Shown: one piece after another, positions 47,927 to 61,332 of the stretch
Layout of the letters: each line of letters starts with the position of its first letter
Numbering within the stretch: position 1 is the first letter of the stretch
Source of the DNA: Brachypodium distachyon
Lineage: Eukaryota > Streptophyta > Magnoliopsida > Poales > Poaceae
Length of the DNA stretch: 64,000 nucleotides
Reading direction: 5' to 3'
Assembly (NCBI RefSeq): GCF_000005505.3
Contig: NC_016132.3
Span: forward strand, 22,000,501 to 22,064,500
Made by a program: the position numbers and the translations under genes
Notes under the pieces: generated by a model
What the model was told of the DNA's origin: nothing
The model's input: only the letters and a program-made list of their open reading frames with translations
Databases searched by the model: none

Positions 47927-50017
47927 TCTATTATATACTAAAAGCAATATGAGGGGTACCATGGGGAGGCTCCACGTTGATCCACATTACCTCAATTATT
48001 CTGGCCCTTGGATCTTGCATCTAACGATACAGATTTAATGATGGGGTCTGTTAGATGGGCTATCTCTAAACATTAAGTGGTTTCAGGCCCAAGTAGGTCC
48101 AATTTGTAGAATTAGCCATAATTAGAGGTATATCTGATAGGCTACAATAAACATTAAAATAATTTCAGACCCAGATAGGCCCAATATGTTATAATCGGTG
48201 GTAATTAAGTTAAATTTGTTTTTATGGTGCCAAACGTAACTACTCTGTTACGCGATGACATTTCAATATTATTTTATTGTTTTTCTTCACAGGTCATGAA
48301 AATATTAAATAATAAGCTAAGTCTATTAGTTATAATCTATATCTATATTTCTTCAAAAAAATAAGATATTAACATGTATTTGAATAATTATAAGTCTGCG
48401 TATGTCAACACGTGTCCCTAATTTCAAGACCGGCTACTAATTAACATTAAATATAAATAAATGATTTTCTACGAAGCAAACACTTATAAACAATAAAATG
48501 AGTAGCTCATGATCTAAATTTTTATCCGAATATAGATAGAAGAATTACGTAAACTTTTAAACTCACGTTATGTTTCGTTATCATGAATATTGTATCTACT
48601 AATATAATTTGACGTACACATGATCTATCAATTCAAACAAATTGATTCGTCAGTTTTCTCATATGAACTTTAGTTTTGTGTATGGATGGGTTATAACATT
48701 TAATTAGTCGTATGCGATAGAAACCAGATATGGATAGGTGTTCTGAACTTTAATTAGCTAATATCGCCTACTCTGACTCATGTCATCTGAATTATGTAAA
48801 CCATTATATAATGAAAGCACAATACGTGATTGTAGAGAGAAAACACCACATTGAGCCACATGATCATCTTAATTATGTAAATTATTAGATTTGATATTTA
48901 ACTGTCAAGATTTAAGGAGGATGATATTTGATGGGCTATCAATGAGACATCAAAGTAGTTTAAGACCTAAATAGACCAAATATATTGTAGTTAGTAGTAG
49001 CGCAATACTTTTATTTGGCGGTGTCAAACACAAAATGCAAACACCATTGGATAATGAATATGTTATGACCTCTCAGATTTAATTTTGTCTTCTTTATTCG
49101 TGAATCCCGAGAATATTTAGTAGTAAAGCTAGCTCTATTCAAGATGAGTCAATAACAGTGTTTGGAAAACTTTAACTCTGCATACCAATATCCGTTAATA
49201 AGATAAATGTGGGCTACACAGGACCTCTACGAGTCCTCACAATATAAAATTTTGCAAAGTGAGTTAGTGATAGTATTTGAAAATTATTACTCTATTTAGA
49301 ACATTTTATTATTGCTAAGAAAAAATTGTTAGAACATTTTATTATTGCTAAGAAAAAATTGAATTGCATTGCATGTGTAGTCTCAAATTTTACTCTAACT
49401 ACTAATTTAACATCATGTATGAGCAAATGGTCGGCTAGCGAAACAAACATGTTTCATGAAATATCGCTATAAAGTACCGTGGAAAACAAATAGTTGGCTC
49501 AAATGATTTAAACTTTAATCCGAGTATCGATAGAGCAATCAAGTAAAACTTTAATATTGCAGTATGACTCACTATGGACATTCAACCTACTAACATAATC
49601 AACTACACATGACAACCCGTGCAAACAACCAATCCATCAATTTCACGTTTGAGTTTTGAATTTTGTTACAAATGTGATGTACATCACATATGATCAATTA
49701 TCTCAAGTAAAGACCAGCGGTCAATAGGTGATCTGAACTTCAGTTACCTATACTAAGTTATATAACCTACAGACAATCAATCAGTCTAATGCAAAAGTTG
49801 ATCAACCATCCGACACACGGTCTAACGTTTAGTTCTATATTTTAATATAAAGTCAATTAAAAAGATCGTACTTCCAGGGGTTCTAAGATTAATTAGTTCT
49901 ACTTCTCTACGTATATTTGGGTTGATTAATCATCTCTTCCTAACGACATATCATATAAATAATAGAAAATACATATATTCAGTTAGGAAATAAGGATGAT
50001 TAGAAATACCATGCTAG
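47927..50017 (+). mobile_element. Helitron-like non-autonomous element (candidate)
   Basis: It begins TCTATTATATACTAAAAGC after an A and ends GCTAG before a T, matching the TC...CTRR ends and A/T insertion of Helitrons. An inverted repeat near the 3' end (about 49924-49945 and 49982-50003, TTCCTAAC/GTTAGGAA core) could form the expected hairpin, though it is AT-rich and stands off the end. The interior has several degenerate repeats of about 80 bases (GGGCTATC...CAGACCCAGATAGGCCCAAT type, near 48050, 48130 and 48930) and no Rep/helicase. Confidence 0.4.
49296..49361. repeat. 33-bp tandem duplication
   Basis: Two exact copies starting TTAGAACATTTTATTATTGC lie side by side inside the Helitron-like region. 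Confidence 0.85.
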
Positions 50018-51755
50018 TTTTTCTTTAAAAGATAGTTGGGCAGGGCCGGGGCTGGTTGATTTAATACATGTGCTTGGCCTTAGTGCCCAAAAAAAGAGAG
50101 CAGAGGACTTCTTTTTTGCGGGTAAGAGCAGAAGACTTTAGAGGCTAATTAGCCCTTGGCCTAAATGCCTCACACTCATTGCTGACCAGTTTCCCATCTT
50201 GGAGCTTCTTTGTCGGAGTCTTGGCACGCAAGCGATCGACCTCCATTTCTTGTTGTCTCGCCTCGTCCATTGCACTTCCACAAAGGCCGATGAGAGCATC
50301 AGCAGATGCACGCATCAGGGAGGAGTCATGGCACGCTAGACTAGAGGGAGGGGCACCTAAGCTTTAGGGGGCGCCAGGGTTATACTCATTCCACATCAAA
50401 CGCCCTGCAGAAGCAGAACCGCCTGTCGGTCGCCGCAGGCTTGCGCTTTGCTCGCTGGTACATGGATAATGGACTGAACGGATGGCTGGAGTTTTTTACA
50501 AGCGAAAAGGAACCAAGAAAGAAAGGGGAGTGCGTTCGTACGTTTTGTTCTCTTTTTTTCTTGCCTCTCTACAATGATTTGAAAGCATGGCAGGAAGGAT
50601 TTAAAAATGGATATCCCCTTAGTTGTATTTCTTAAAAGAAATGGGGTATATAGAAAAGCTGCGAGACAAAAGGCATCATGCGATCCTGTTATCCACTGCA
50701 ATGGTGCTATTACTCGTACGAACAGTGCTTTGCACAGTCACACGCGCGCGAACGTTCTCTATTGCCAATACAAAATTGAATATAGGGCCAAAATTGTACT
50801 ACTAGTACAGAATTTTTATACGCGTCAACTTTCTGCCACAAGTGTCATTGGTTCTCTTTCTGTAATGTGTCTGCGCTTGACCTTTTGTTTTCTTTACTAA
50901 GCTTACACTCATTTAATTTGTCGCGTGAGGTGAGATAGCAATGGAACATTGGAAATTACTTGCACCCACCCGGAGAGAAAAATGCAGACATGAGCGGGAG
51001 AGGTGAGATCCACAAACAGAGCCAATTTAGAACAGTGCTGCAAGATTGATGTAATACCGTCAGTCTGTCCCGGTCACTCCCTTTCACAAAAAGAAAGTGA
51101 TCAGGTTCAGGTGACGGCGTGACGCTTTTGGGTGCTATCGCAGTGAAACTTTCTGCTACGGGCAAACACCACGCCAGAGACAGTTTTTCCCGTCCGTGGC
51201 CTGAACACAGACGAGCAGGGCCAGAGATTCCCTGCAAAAACTGCTTCTGGATTAGGATCAAAGGCGTGCTTAGTGCACGATCCTATTCAGTCGCTGCCAA
51301 CCATCCGATCCGTTGGTCGACGGTCCAGATCAAGCTGGAGATACCGATGGAGAAACCCATGTGTGCGTTCGTGTCACATAAGGGAAGGCCGAGGACATGT
51401 ACCGCCAAAGCAGAGTAGTACTACGCCACACTTGTATCACAGCAGTTAATTAGTATACGACCTAGAAATTAATTACTGCTCAGATCCCTGGGGTTCTGAC
51501 TTGTGTGAGAGCTTTGCCACACAAAACAAAACTCCGTGTCGGTTTAACCCAGGCTGCTCTTCACCTGCCTCTGGGGAACGGGCCCCGGCGCACAGAAACG
51601 GACAACCTTCCGTGCCCAGCGCTCTCCCGGGCCCAGAGGAAAACCACCCAAGCTAACTTCACTGTCGTCTCGTGCTCTCGCTGCTCCCTCCCTCACTCCC
51701 GCTATATGCTCGGCAGCAAGCGCGGCATTTCCAGCGGTACTCTGCTCCTACCACC
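50018..51755. other. Intergenic upstream of the kinase gene
   Basis: Contains a micro-insertion bracketed by AGAGCAGARGACTT (50097-50110, 50125-50138). A short minus-strand frame near 50140-50340 (MDEARQQEMEVDRLRAKTPT) has coiled-coil character, resembling fragments of plant transposon accessory proteins, but is too short to assign. Proximal promoter elements of the kinase were not certain; a TATAT-like site sits near 51702. Confidence 0.3.
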
Positions 51756-51767
51756 ATGCAGTGGTAG
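51756..51767 (+). promoter_or_regulatory. Mini-uORF ahead of the kinase gene
   Basis: ATG-CAG-TGG-TAG lies 66 bases before the kinase start, in a good initiation context (CCACCATG). If transcribed it would compete with the main start. Confidence 0.35.
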
Positions 51768-51832
51768 CTGGGCAAGGGAGCATCCATCCATCCAGTGCGC
51801 GTGAGTTCACCGAGGCCGTGCCGTGCGCGAAA

Positions 51833-54789
51833 ATGAGCGCGCACGCACGCGCAATGTCGCATCCGCCGCCTCCGCCGCCGCTGCTGACGAACGAGCTGTC
51901 GCGCAGGACGGCGGTGCTGGGGCTGCGGCTCTGGGTGCTGGTCGGCATCGCCATCGGCGCCGCCTTCCTGCTCCTGCTCCTCGCGCTCGTCACCGTCCAC
52001 CTCGCGGCCGCGGCGCGCCGGCGCCGTCCCGGCAAGAAGAAGATGGCCGCCCCCGCGCTGTCTTCGCCGTCGCCCGCCACGACGATCCCGCCGGTGTCCA
52101 AGGAGATCCAGGAGGTGGCCGTCCACGTGGGCTCCCTCCGCCACTACCTCGAGATGGGAACCGCGTTCCTCAAGGACAACAACAAGGAGAGCGCACAGCA
52201 AGATGGTGGCGATTCACTGTGCGGCAGCGTCGCCCACGGCTCGCAGCGCGTGCACATCGAGGCCGGCAAGGGCCGCCGCATGGTCGCGCACGCCGACGGC
52301 CCAGGTCCCGTCGTTGTCGGCCCGCCGGCTTCCGACGCGGCGCCGCCGTCGGCCCACGAGGTGTCGCAGCTCGGGTGGGGCCACTGGTACACGCTCCGGG
52401 AGCTGGACGAGGCCACGGCCGGGTTCGCCCCGGAGCGCGTCGTCGGCGAGGGCGGCTACGGCATCGTCTACCAGGGCGTCTTCGCCGACGGACACCAGGT
52501 CGCCGTCAAGAATCTCCTCAACGACACGTACGTCTAAGCGCTAAAGCATGTGCCTTTCGTTTTCGTTAATTCCCCTGCCTAGCTATGAGCTCGCTGACAA
52601 AATCCCTTTTTGGGCGCATGTTGCTGGTGGGATGCAGCAGGGGGCAGGCCGAGAGGGAGTTCACGGTGGAAGTGGAGGCCATCGGCCGCGTCCGCCACAA
52701 GAACCTCGTCCGGTTGCTCGGCTACTGCAACGAGGGAGCGCACCGGTATAAACTGATTCAACATTACCACATGCCTGCCTGCCGTAATTTTTCTTACCAA
52801 CAACGTATACTTGATCTTCTCACTCACCTACCGCGCGCACACTCTTGCTTTCTCGATCAGGATACTTGTGTACGAGTATGTCGACAATGGCAACCTGGAG
52901 CAGTGGCTCCACGGCGACGTCGGGCCTCTCAGCCCGCTTTCTTGGGACACCCGGATGAACATCGTGCTTGGGACAGCCAAAGGGTGGGTGAACTACCACT
53001 ACCAGTCATCAATTGTTTCCTCGTTTCATTCCCTGCCAAGTCCTGCTCTAATTGCTAGTTATAGTGTGTGAATTTTGTTGTGATGGGATCGTTGGGTTCG
53101 GGATTGATTTGGTTCTTCAGGATCACATACTTGCACGACGGGCTGGAGCCCAAGGTGGTGCACAGGGACATCAAGTCCAGCAACATACTGCTCGACAAGC
53201 GGTGGAACCCCAAGGTCTCCGATTTCGGCCTCGCCAAGCTCCTCGGCTCCGACAGCAACTACGTCACCACCAGGGTCATGGGAACGTTTGGGTACGTGTC
53301 CGATTTTCAGCACCTGATTAACTGCATCTTTATTCTGCTGAAATCAAATGTGCAAGATGATGAATGCTGAATGAGCGAATACGCGAATAACCTCCTCTGT
53401 TTTGGCAGTTACGTGGCGCCCGAATACGCGAGCACCGGCATGCTGAACGAGAGGAGCGACGTGTACAGCTTCGGAGTCCTCATAATGGAGATCATCTCAG
53501 GCCGAAGCCCGGTCGACTACGCGAGACCTCCCGGGGAGGTTAGCAAGCTAGCTCTGCTTCTGGTTGGACGAGCTGATGGCAATGCCATACACTGTCAATT
53601 TGCTGCGTAGCCTTGGTCATCAGTTTCTGTGCCTGCATTTCAGGTTAATCTTGTGGAGTGGCTCAAGAAGATGGTGAGCAACAGGGACTACGAAGCTGTT
53701 TTGGATCCCAAATTGCCGGAGAAGCCTTCCTCCAAGGCTCTGAAGAAGGCACTCTTGGTTGCGCTGAGATGCGTGGATCCGGACTCGCAGAAACGACCCA
53801 AGATGGGGCATGCCATCCATATGCTCGAAGTCGACGACTTCCCTTACCGAGATGTGAGCCTTCTTGTTTCTCTACCTCTTCGTGGAGTCAATTGCATTGC
53901 TCATTCGCTCATAACAACATAGATACTGAAGTCAATTCCGAGTTACATATGGCGAAACTTGCGCAGTTGCCGGGTTACCGTCATAAAATACGTGAACCGG
54001 AGTAGTATTAAAACTGGACATCTAGGCATCTGGGTGTACTACCAGGATTAAAAAAAGCACAATGTTGGATCTGATTACTAGCTCTATGTCTGACCCTAGA
54101 CCAAGTCTTCATTGCAGCTTCCTCGAGATCAATTAAGTTATCACCATGTTACCTGACTGTGCTCTGAACTGCCCTTGGGGATGTTAATTACTCTGTCATC
54201 TCGAGAAAGAACTACTAGGATTGATGACCTCGAGATCACCACCTCGACTTAATTTTTTTCCCAGGGTACCTAATCTAATCTAGGCCCCTATAAATTAGTG
54301 TGTTGCCCGTATGGCGTACATATGCAGATACTGCATTTAAATTCTACTAGCAGTGGTACTCCGTAGTTGATGCCGTATGTTCTGCTTGATGGTTTCGCTG
54401 GCCGAGCGTGTTTTGCTCGTCTGCTTTTGTCCTGCTGTTTGGCTGGTGGTTGCACAAAACCTGTTTCACAATTCAGGTCTGCAGGAGGTTCTTTTTGTGC
54501 TTGTAAGAATAGCTGGTTTCTTTTACAGACATCGCAGAAAAACACGTTTCTGCTATCATACTGCCATTTTGCATCTCTTCCGAAATCCAGAAACCGGGAC
54601 TTAAAATCCATGTTGTTTTGGCACATAATCTTTGTTCAGGATCGTCGGACTCTGCGGCCGTGCCAAGGCAGTCCCCTGGAGAAAGCGAGAGTCCCCAGGA
54701 AGCCATTGACAGAATCAGGCCACAGCAGTTGCTACGAGGGCAACAGCAGCACCGCTGCCACCACGCCGTCGAGGTTCCGGGAGAGCTAA
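51833..54789 (+). CDS. Membrane-anchored RD-type receptor-like Ser/Thr kinase, At1g01540/At4g01330-like
   Basis: Seven exons, 51833-52527, 52641-52745, 52861-52983, 53121-53291, 53409-53538, 53644-53853 and 54640-54789, join through GT-AG introns with consistent phases to give 527 aa. A short proline-rich N-terminus and [15 protein letters not shown] lead into one membrane segment (about 34-57), then a basic stop-transfer stretch and a variable linker. [15 protein letters not shown] precedes the kinase domain (about 198-475). That domain has the Gly loop GEGGYGIV (205-212), Lys226 in VAVKNLL, HRD at 322-324, DFG at 342-344 and [12 protein letters not shown] in the activation segment. All catalytic residues are present, and there is no ectodomain. 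The C-tail is Ser and Arg-rich. The start is the first ATG in frame with good family fit; 51854 is an alternative. Plasma-membrane signalling is inferred from the family. The last intron (786 bp) is the longest. Confidence 0.95.
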
Positions 54790-57700
54790 CTCGCTTGCCC
54801 TGTCGCCGCACATCGTAGCTAGGTTCTGCCTGCATTCGGCTTTAGCAGTAGGCAGCTTGGAAACGCAGTGCTGTAACTTGCCTCTTGCTTTGTAAGTGTC
54901 GTTCTTACTTCTTGCTCTGGTTCGATCGGCGGCCTCGGTGATTGCATGCATCGGGAAGTTTTGTGGAATCCCTGGTTTGTGGAGGGCGTAGGTAAAGCAT
55001 ATCCTCGGAAGAAACTTTCCCCTGGTTTGGTTTGTCTGGTCTTGCTACGCGTTGCATGTGCACTTCGAACTGTTGTATAGTGATTTGTTCTTGTCTCAGA
55101 AGTCAGATCGTTTCTTACTCATACATACCGGTGTAAAAAAGCGTGAGCGCGAGTTTTCATCTTACCCACCCTCGCAATTTCAGAGCATCTACATTGTGGT
55201 GTTTTGAGGAAATAGCTTTCAGAGATCAGGCTCAAAATTCAAAAACCATATTTACAAGTATAATTTTATTTGATACATACATATGAATGTACATGAATGT
55301 ATACTACATATATGCAAAATTTGGCTAACAAATACTTTCATTTGTACACTACACAAAAAAAACAATTGTTTGGATGTGCACTAAATGCACTATTCATGAA
55401 CTTGAGGTCTGTATATTTTTTATGTAGCTCAACACATTATTTCTTAATAAAAATTATATATCTATAGTATACACTCGTTTGTAAAAAAGATTTTTAAAAT
55501 GAGCTCTTTTACTGTACCCCTCAATGAATATGGACCCTCCGTTCTCTCTAATCCGATGGACAATGTTAGACAGTACTCCGACGTGAAGAGAGGAGAGTAC
55601 CACCTCAAAAACAAGGGAGTACCTTGAGTTTAGAGGTAAAAACGTAATCATCAAAGCGGCAAGGTATGTTTGGATACTCTGATCACGTTGTTCTTGATGT
55701 TCATGGCTCCGTACTTTACGGCTTACAGAACAGAATTGTAGCCCGCATTAATTGGCTTCTTGGACTCTTATTCCTCACTGGGAGAGGTCAGCAACACCAG
55801 CAGCACTTAAAGAGAAGGCCGGCGGCCAACGAGGAATGGTCGCCCAGGTCAGGACCGATTTGTTGGAGCGGCGGCAAGCGGCCAGTCTAAACCGACGATG
55901 ACAAGGACGAGGTAGGGCCGCGGATCACCGGGTTAGGGAGCAGTTATCGGCGGAACAATCGTGTACGTAGGGGAGGACGATGTGCGCGTGTGCAAGAAAC
56001 GGCCGGCGTCGACACTGCATTGGCGGCTGCGTGCATGAGCGCGGTGGATCCGGCCAAGATATGGCCTCAAGCATGCCCGTGCCATGTGATTCTATCACGA
56101 AATTCAAAACGATTTGATTGGCAATTAGATAAAAGATCAAAGAATAGACTAAACTACCCTTTTAATCCAAGGGCCAGATTTAAGTGGTACTCCTATCCTC
56201 AACTAAGGAGTACTAGGGTACCGTAAAAAATCTCTTTAAAATTGGTACATATCATTTTTGTTTTTGTAAAACTTAAGAAAAAACAATCAGATTTGTTAAC
56301 AATGCTAGACCGAACCAAGCAGTTCGATTCATCGGTTATTAAGAAATTTGGTTTTCTGAAACCGATGATTAACCGATCTATAAAAATAGTAACCAATAAT
56401 TCGGTCCACTGAGAAATTTGGTTCGGTCTTAGATCTTAACCGAAGTGACCGATTCTCATTTTGCTCGGTGCACCCAAGAAATCAACACATGAAGGTGGTC
56501 GTTGCCTGCCTTCCGTGCAGCCCAACACGGATCGAAGGCTCGAAGCCGCAACCTCGCCTATAGAGTGATGCTAGGGTGGAAAGCAAAATAAGCGGCAGGG
56601 CGTCGAGGAGGAGGAAAAGGAAGGAGATGGTGCCGAGAAAGAGAGAGCAAGGAGATGGCATCGGGCACCGTCTACCGGACCACGATTGCTGGTTGCTGAG
56701 GTGGACAGCAGTGGCAACTAGGATTATGGAGGCAGGTGAATAGGGATGATCGGTGGACGGCACCTGCATGGCTCGTGCTTCGCTTCGCTGTGTGCTACTT
56801 CTGCAGCGGCGTGTGGTTTGGGTTGTGCTAACTTTGCTCCACGCTCCACCCGCTCATGCAAAACGCGCGCTGTAATTATGCGCTGATGTTTGGACAGTTT
56901 GCTATGCGAAGGAATCCAGTCGTACAAGGTCTTTTGCTGCACGCCTGCACTGTGTTATTTTTTTTCCAACAACAGCTTCTTTTTTTCCCGAGCAACTTGC
57001 CACAACAGATTTTGTTTGTCAATCAGGAAGCAACTTGTTGGGGGTCATGGATCGAATTGCTGGGTTAGAGAAAAAGAAATCTTGCTGGTGTACGATTGCA
57101 CTGATGCAGAACTCGGCGATCAGCGCGTCTCCAAGGAAGAAGCCGGCGGCACTACCTCCGCCGATCCAGAACAGGAAGAGGGCGTGCGTGGCCTTTGCTC
57201 GTCGGAAGACCTGGGCCATCAACTGCTACTAGAAGATACCCATTCTGGGCTTTTGACACCAAAACGTGCGTTTCTGATATGCGTCACTCAGAGCGGTAAA
57301 ACTGCGGACGTGCTTAACCTAAGTGCATAAATAACAAGGAATCGTCTTTTCGCATCATTATCGCCGGCCAGCCGCAGAATGGAAGACGGTGCTGCGGGCG
57401 CGGGACAGGAAAAAGGAAAATTTCTGACATTGCCGAGAGATGGCGATGCAGGACCGATACTACCCCAATACTGTATCCCAACCGCTGGAACGTGCAGCTG
57501 CACTTTTTCTGGTGTCCGGGCGCACGCAACCGAGAGACGTCCGATTGGGCTTGATCCATCGAACCGCCCAGCGCTCGTCCGACCAGGTGCATCGTTCTGG
57601 CTCCCCCGATGCGGTTCAGATAGGATAGTGGTGGGACCCAAATTCCATCCCGATTAGGATCGTCTTCCCCGTCCCCCTGCCTTCCTCCTGTGCACAATAT

Positions 57701-58460
57701 TCTCCGTCTGAATCCCCCGATACAAATCCCCGAATCGACCTCCGAATCTGATGCCGTTGCAAAATCTGCGTCGGAACGGGCGCGCGGGCTCCGTCGGAGG
57801 TGGCTGTGATCCCCGGCTGCCGGGCCGTCAGAGGAGGCGGGAGGAGGCGATGACCAGGAATCCACGGCACGACGGATGGGCTGGACACGGCCGTTGGTGG
57901 TGCTGCGCGTCCGGCCGGGAATCCGCAACGTGCCGGCGGGGCTGAACTCGGCTGCTCTTGGTGCTGCGCGGACGGGATGAGTCGGCGGATTGCGGTGCGA
58001 CGCGGCGCGGCCGGGAGGGGGCGGCGTGCTGCGGGCGGCAGACATGGGGAACCAGGAGACGGTGAGGGGGTGACGCTGGAGGGAATAGTGTACATGAGCC
58101 CCGCCATGTAGTCTTCCAGCGAGCTCGAGGCCGTCGCGTTGTACGGTGACAGACCCTAGGCGTTCGACTTCAGTGGCGAGTTCGAGACGGGAACACCTGC
58201 AGGTTCAGGTTCAGAACCTCGGTTGACTATGTTGAGCGGCAACCAATGGCATCGGCGACTAGCACGAGTCTGGAGCTGCGTGGCTAGATAGAGCTACCTC
58301 AACCAGCCTATTCTGCGTCGATCTGGTGTTGCAGCGAGGATCCACGACCTGCTCTAGCGTAAGGATTAGGTTGCCAGCAGATGGAGTAGCTCCCTTCCAA
58401 CAAGGTCAAACGTCTTCACTTGATTCCTAGCTTCTGACCCATGAACCAGATGCTATTGGT
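54790..58460. other. Region downstream of the kinase, no supported gene
   Basis: The first few hundred bases are probably kinase 3' UTR. From 56480 to 58100 both strands carry GC-rich overlapping frames (for example 57314-58045 minus) without recognisable domains. The segment near 56280-56470 is rich in GGTTCGGTCTT/AACCGAA-type words, probably repeat-derived. Confidence 0.3.
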
Positions 58461-58546
58461 TTCTGTTTTTTTGTTAGTGTAGAACTTGGTCTTGTGGTGG
58501 GTGTTCTGTTTTTCTGTTAGTGTAGAACTTGGTCTTGTGGTGGGTG
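58461..58546. repeat. 43-bp tandem duplication
   Basis: Two adjacent copies (58461-58503, 58504-58546) of TTCTGTTTTT.TGTTAGTG with one difference. Confidence 0.8.
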
Positions 58547-59069
58547 TCGATCCTAGAACGAGGTGTATAATGGCCTAGGAGTGGCCAGGCTAATTACGGC
58601 TAGGAGCGGTCACATTTGTGTGGTTATTACGGGCTTAGCGTTATTATGCGAGCTACTACTAGCATATTTGGACGTACTTGGCTGTTATGGCATAGATGAC
58701 CATTGCTAATGATCAATGTCGTAGTAATTAAACAACCCAGTCCATTAAACAATTGTTGAAGTAAAACAAGGAGACTAGAGATGACAGATTGCATGAGACT
58801 ATAGACTAGAGATGGTAGTTCACATATGCTTGTTGGGTCTGTACAGTCAATTGATAAAACACTAAAACAGATTAGCTCCTTTCTTAGACTACTACCCTGT
58901 AAGCTTTCTTGTTGGCAGGTTAGCATCAATAAAAAATGTGGGTCTTAGGATTCGGTGGTTGGTTTGGTTCAGATTATTATTTGTTTTGAAGGGATGTTTG
59001 CGATACTATTATTGTTGTGAAATCAAGGAGAGTGTCATACACTCGAGATTGGTACATATCACAAAATAA
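58547..59069. other. Intergenic, nothing recognised
   Basis: AT-rich, no coding signal, adjoining the tandem array. Confidence 0.3.
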
Positions 59070-60612
59070 AGCGTTATTAAAATGTGCAGTTGGTTGATAA
59101 AATATGCCCAATAGTTGTTTAAAGTTGACTCAAACTTGTTGCATACTACAAAAAGATAGAACTGTGCTTGAATACAAAGTTGCAAAAATCTGTAGTTACT
59201 TGCTAAGATAAGCCAAATAGTTGCTTAATATTGATCCAAAGTTGCCGCACACTGCACATAGGTAGAATCGTGCTTGAATTTTAGGTTACTAAAATGCGTA
59301 ATTAGTTGCTAATCTATGCCAAATAGTTGCTTAATGTTAATCTGAAGTTGTCGTACCCTGCACAATGGTAGGATCGCGCTTGAATACAGAGTTGCTAAAA
59401 TTTGTAATTAGTTACTCAGAAACGTCAAATAGTTGCTTAATGTACATCTAAAGTTGTTGCACCCTATGTAGAGATAGGATCGTAATTGAATGCAAAGTTG
59501 TTAAAAAGCTTAATTAGTTGCTAAGATATGACAAATAGTTGTTTAATGTTGATTCGAAGTTGCCGGTATGGCAATCAAAATGCTAGTATGAGAGTGAAAG
59601 TTATCGAATAGAAAACAAAGTAGCTAATATGTGAGTGAAAGTTGCCAGCATATTAGCCAAAGTTGTTAGTGTGTGAGTAAAAGTTATCGGTATAACAATC
59701 AAGGTTGATCGTTTGACAGTCAAAGTTATTGATATAGAAACCAAAGTTGCTAGTCTGTGAGGCAAAGTTGCGCGTATACCCAAAGTTGCCGATATAACAA
59801 CCAAAGTTGCTAGCATATGAGTTAAAGTTGTCCGTATAGAATTAGACAAAGTTGCTTGTATGATAGTCATATTGTCAGTATATAAGCAATAGTTGCTAAT
59901 ATTCTAGTGAAAGTTGCTGGTATAGCAACCAAAGTTGCTAGTATGCGAGTCAAAATTGTCGGTATAAAAACAAAGTTGCTAGCATGATAGTCAAAGTTGA
60001 TGTTATAACGGCCAAAATTGCTAGTAAGGAAGGCATAGTTGCCTGCATAGGTGCCAAAGATGCTAGGCATGAGAGAATGGTTCCAGCTTACAAGAAAAGT
60101 TGCGAGAACATGAGACAGTTGTCAATTTAGAAGAAAAGATGCGAGCACAAAAGACAAAGCCAAAGTTGCGAATACGAGAATCAATGTTGACACTGGATAA
60201 TTCAAAATTGCGAGAACGGAAGAGGAAATTGTCAGAATATGAGAAAAATTTGCCGGGCAAAAGAAAAAATTACCGACACACTAGCGGAAGTCGCTATCGA
60301 ACACATCAAACTTGTATGCGCTGGAGTGAAAGTTGCTAGAGCGAGCAAAATTCGCCACCTATATAGGAGCAAAGTTGCCATAACAGAAAACAAAGTTGCA
60401 AGGTTTTTGTTCACCTATAGCAACGCAAACAAAGTTGCCAACGTTTGTTCCAGTTTAGCAGTGAAGACAAAGTGGGCAGAATAAAATACAAAGTTGCCAT
60501 CTTAGAATAAAAGTTGCCAACTTTTGTTCTTGTGTAGCACTAAAGACAAAGTTGTCGATTACTACCGCTAAGTTGCAAAAAAATACAAGAAATTGCATTG
60601 TTTAACAGAGAA
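59070..60612. repeat. Two-tier tandem array built on AAAGTTG
   Basis: From 59070 to 59560 about five copies of a 106-base unit are seen; the word ATAGTTG recurs at about 59111, 59218, 59323, 59429 and 59535. From 59560 to 60612 the period falls to about 20 bases, with units like CAAAGTTGCTAGTATGAGAG alternating with CAAAGTTGCCGATATAAC. The repeat is diverged and leaves minus-strand frames rich in ATL repeats, which are not genes. Similar blocks occur in subterminal regions of grass DNA transposons as I recall. No transposon ends were found here. Confidence 0.8.
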
Positions 60613-61208
60613 GTTACTTTACAGAAAACATTGGTCAAAACATACTCAACTTGGATCTAGTTTTGAAGTTCTCGTCACGAGAGAATTAATGGTGAAAACG
60701 GATCATAATTCCGACGCTCAGATTGAAAGTTATGGCTTTTTAAATGTTTGAATTTAAATTTATTACACATGTGTCATCCTATGTGAGAGAATCATGCGGT
60801 AATTCACGTGTGCGGAGAGAGAGAGAGAGAAATAGAGCAACAGGGGACATGCATGCAAGACAAACCTGACGCGCTGATCAAACAGAGAGAGAACCACGCG
60901 AACAACATGGTCAGGTGTTTCCGAATTTATGGCCAATCATTGCGAGCTTGCCATATACGGGCCGTTGGCTGGTTGGGTTTAACCAACCAACGGCCGCTCA
61001 CTAGCCCTGTCCATACTGTATTTAGGTGCGACCTTCGGGTTGTTCATATGGGCCGGAGGTTCGTACAAACGGCATTCTAAGTTTTGAGATCTTGTGCATT
61101 TTCTATAGGAGATCCTCCGGTGCACTGCAAATTCGTAATCTCATCTATAAGAAGCTTCCCATGATGTTGAATGAAATTTACCGAGTTACTGACTTCCTAA
61201 ATATAATA
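60613..61208. other. Flank of the tandem array with a hairpin and a GA tract
   Basis: 60650-60780 contains sequence I associate with the same repeat family (CTCGTCACGAGAGAATTAATG). A GA-dinucleotide tract lies at about 60814-60832. A hairpin GGCCGTTGG ... CCAACGGCC lies at 60960-60995. No gene. Confidence 0.4.
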
Positions 61209-61332
61209 CTCCCTCCGTCCAACAAAGGATGTCTCAACTTTGACTAAATTTGAATGCATCTATACACTAAGTCATGTCTAGATACATCCAAATTTTGACA
61301 AACTTGAGACATCTTTTGTTGGATGGAGGGAG
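61209..61332. mobile_element. Stowaway MITE (124 bp), hairpin family copy 3
   Basis: Same family and orientation as 40477-40600. TA flanks, near-perfect palindrome. Confidence 0.85.

Noticed and set aside
51823..52569. 248-codon plus frame overlapping kinase exon 1
   Set aside because: Arg/Ala-rich shadow of the true kinase frame.
57314..58107. 243- and 163-codon minus frames
   Set aside because: Low-complexity Pro/Arg/Ser sequence in GC-rich DNA with no family resemblance.
59601..60260. Minus-strand frames with ATL repeats
   Set aside because: Translation of the tandem array only.
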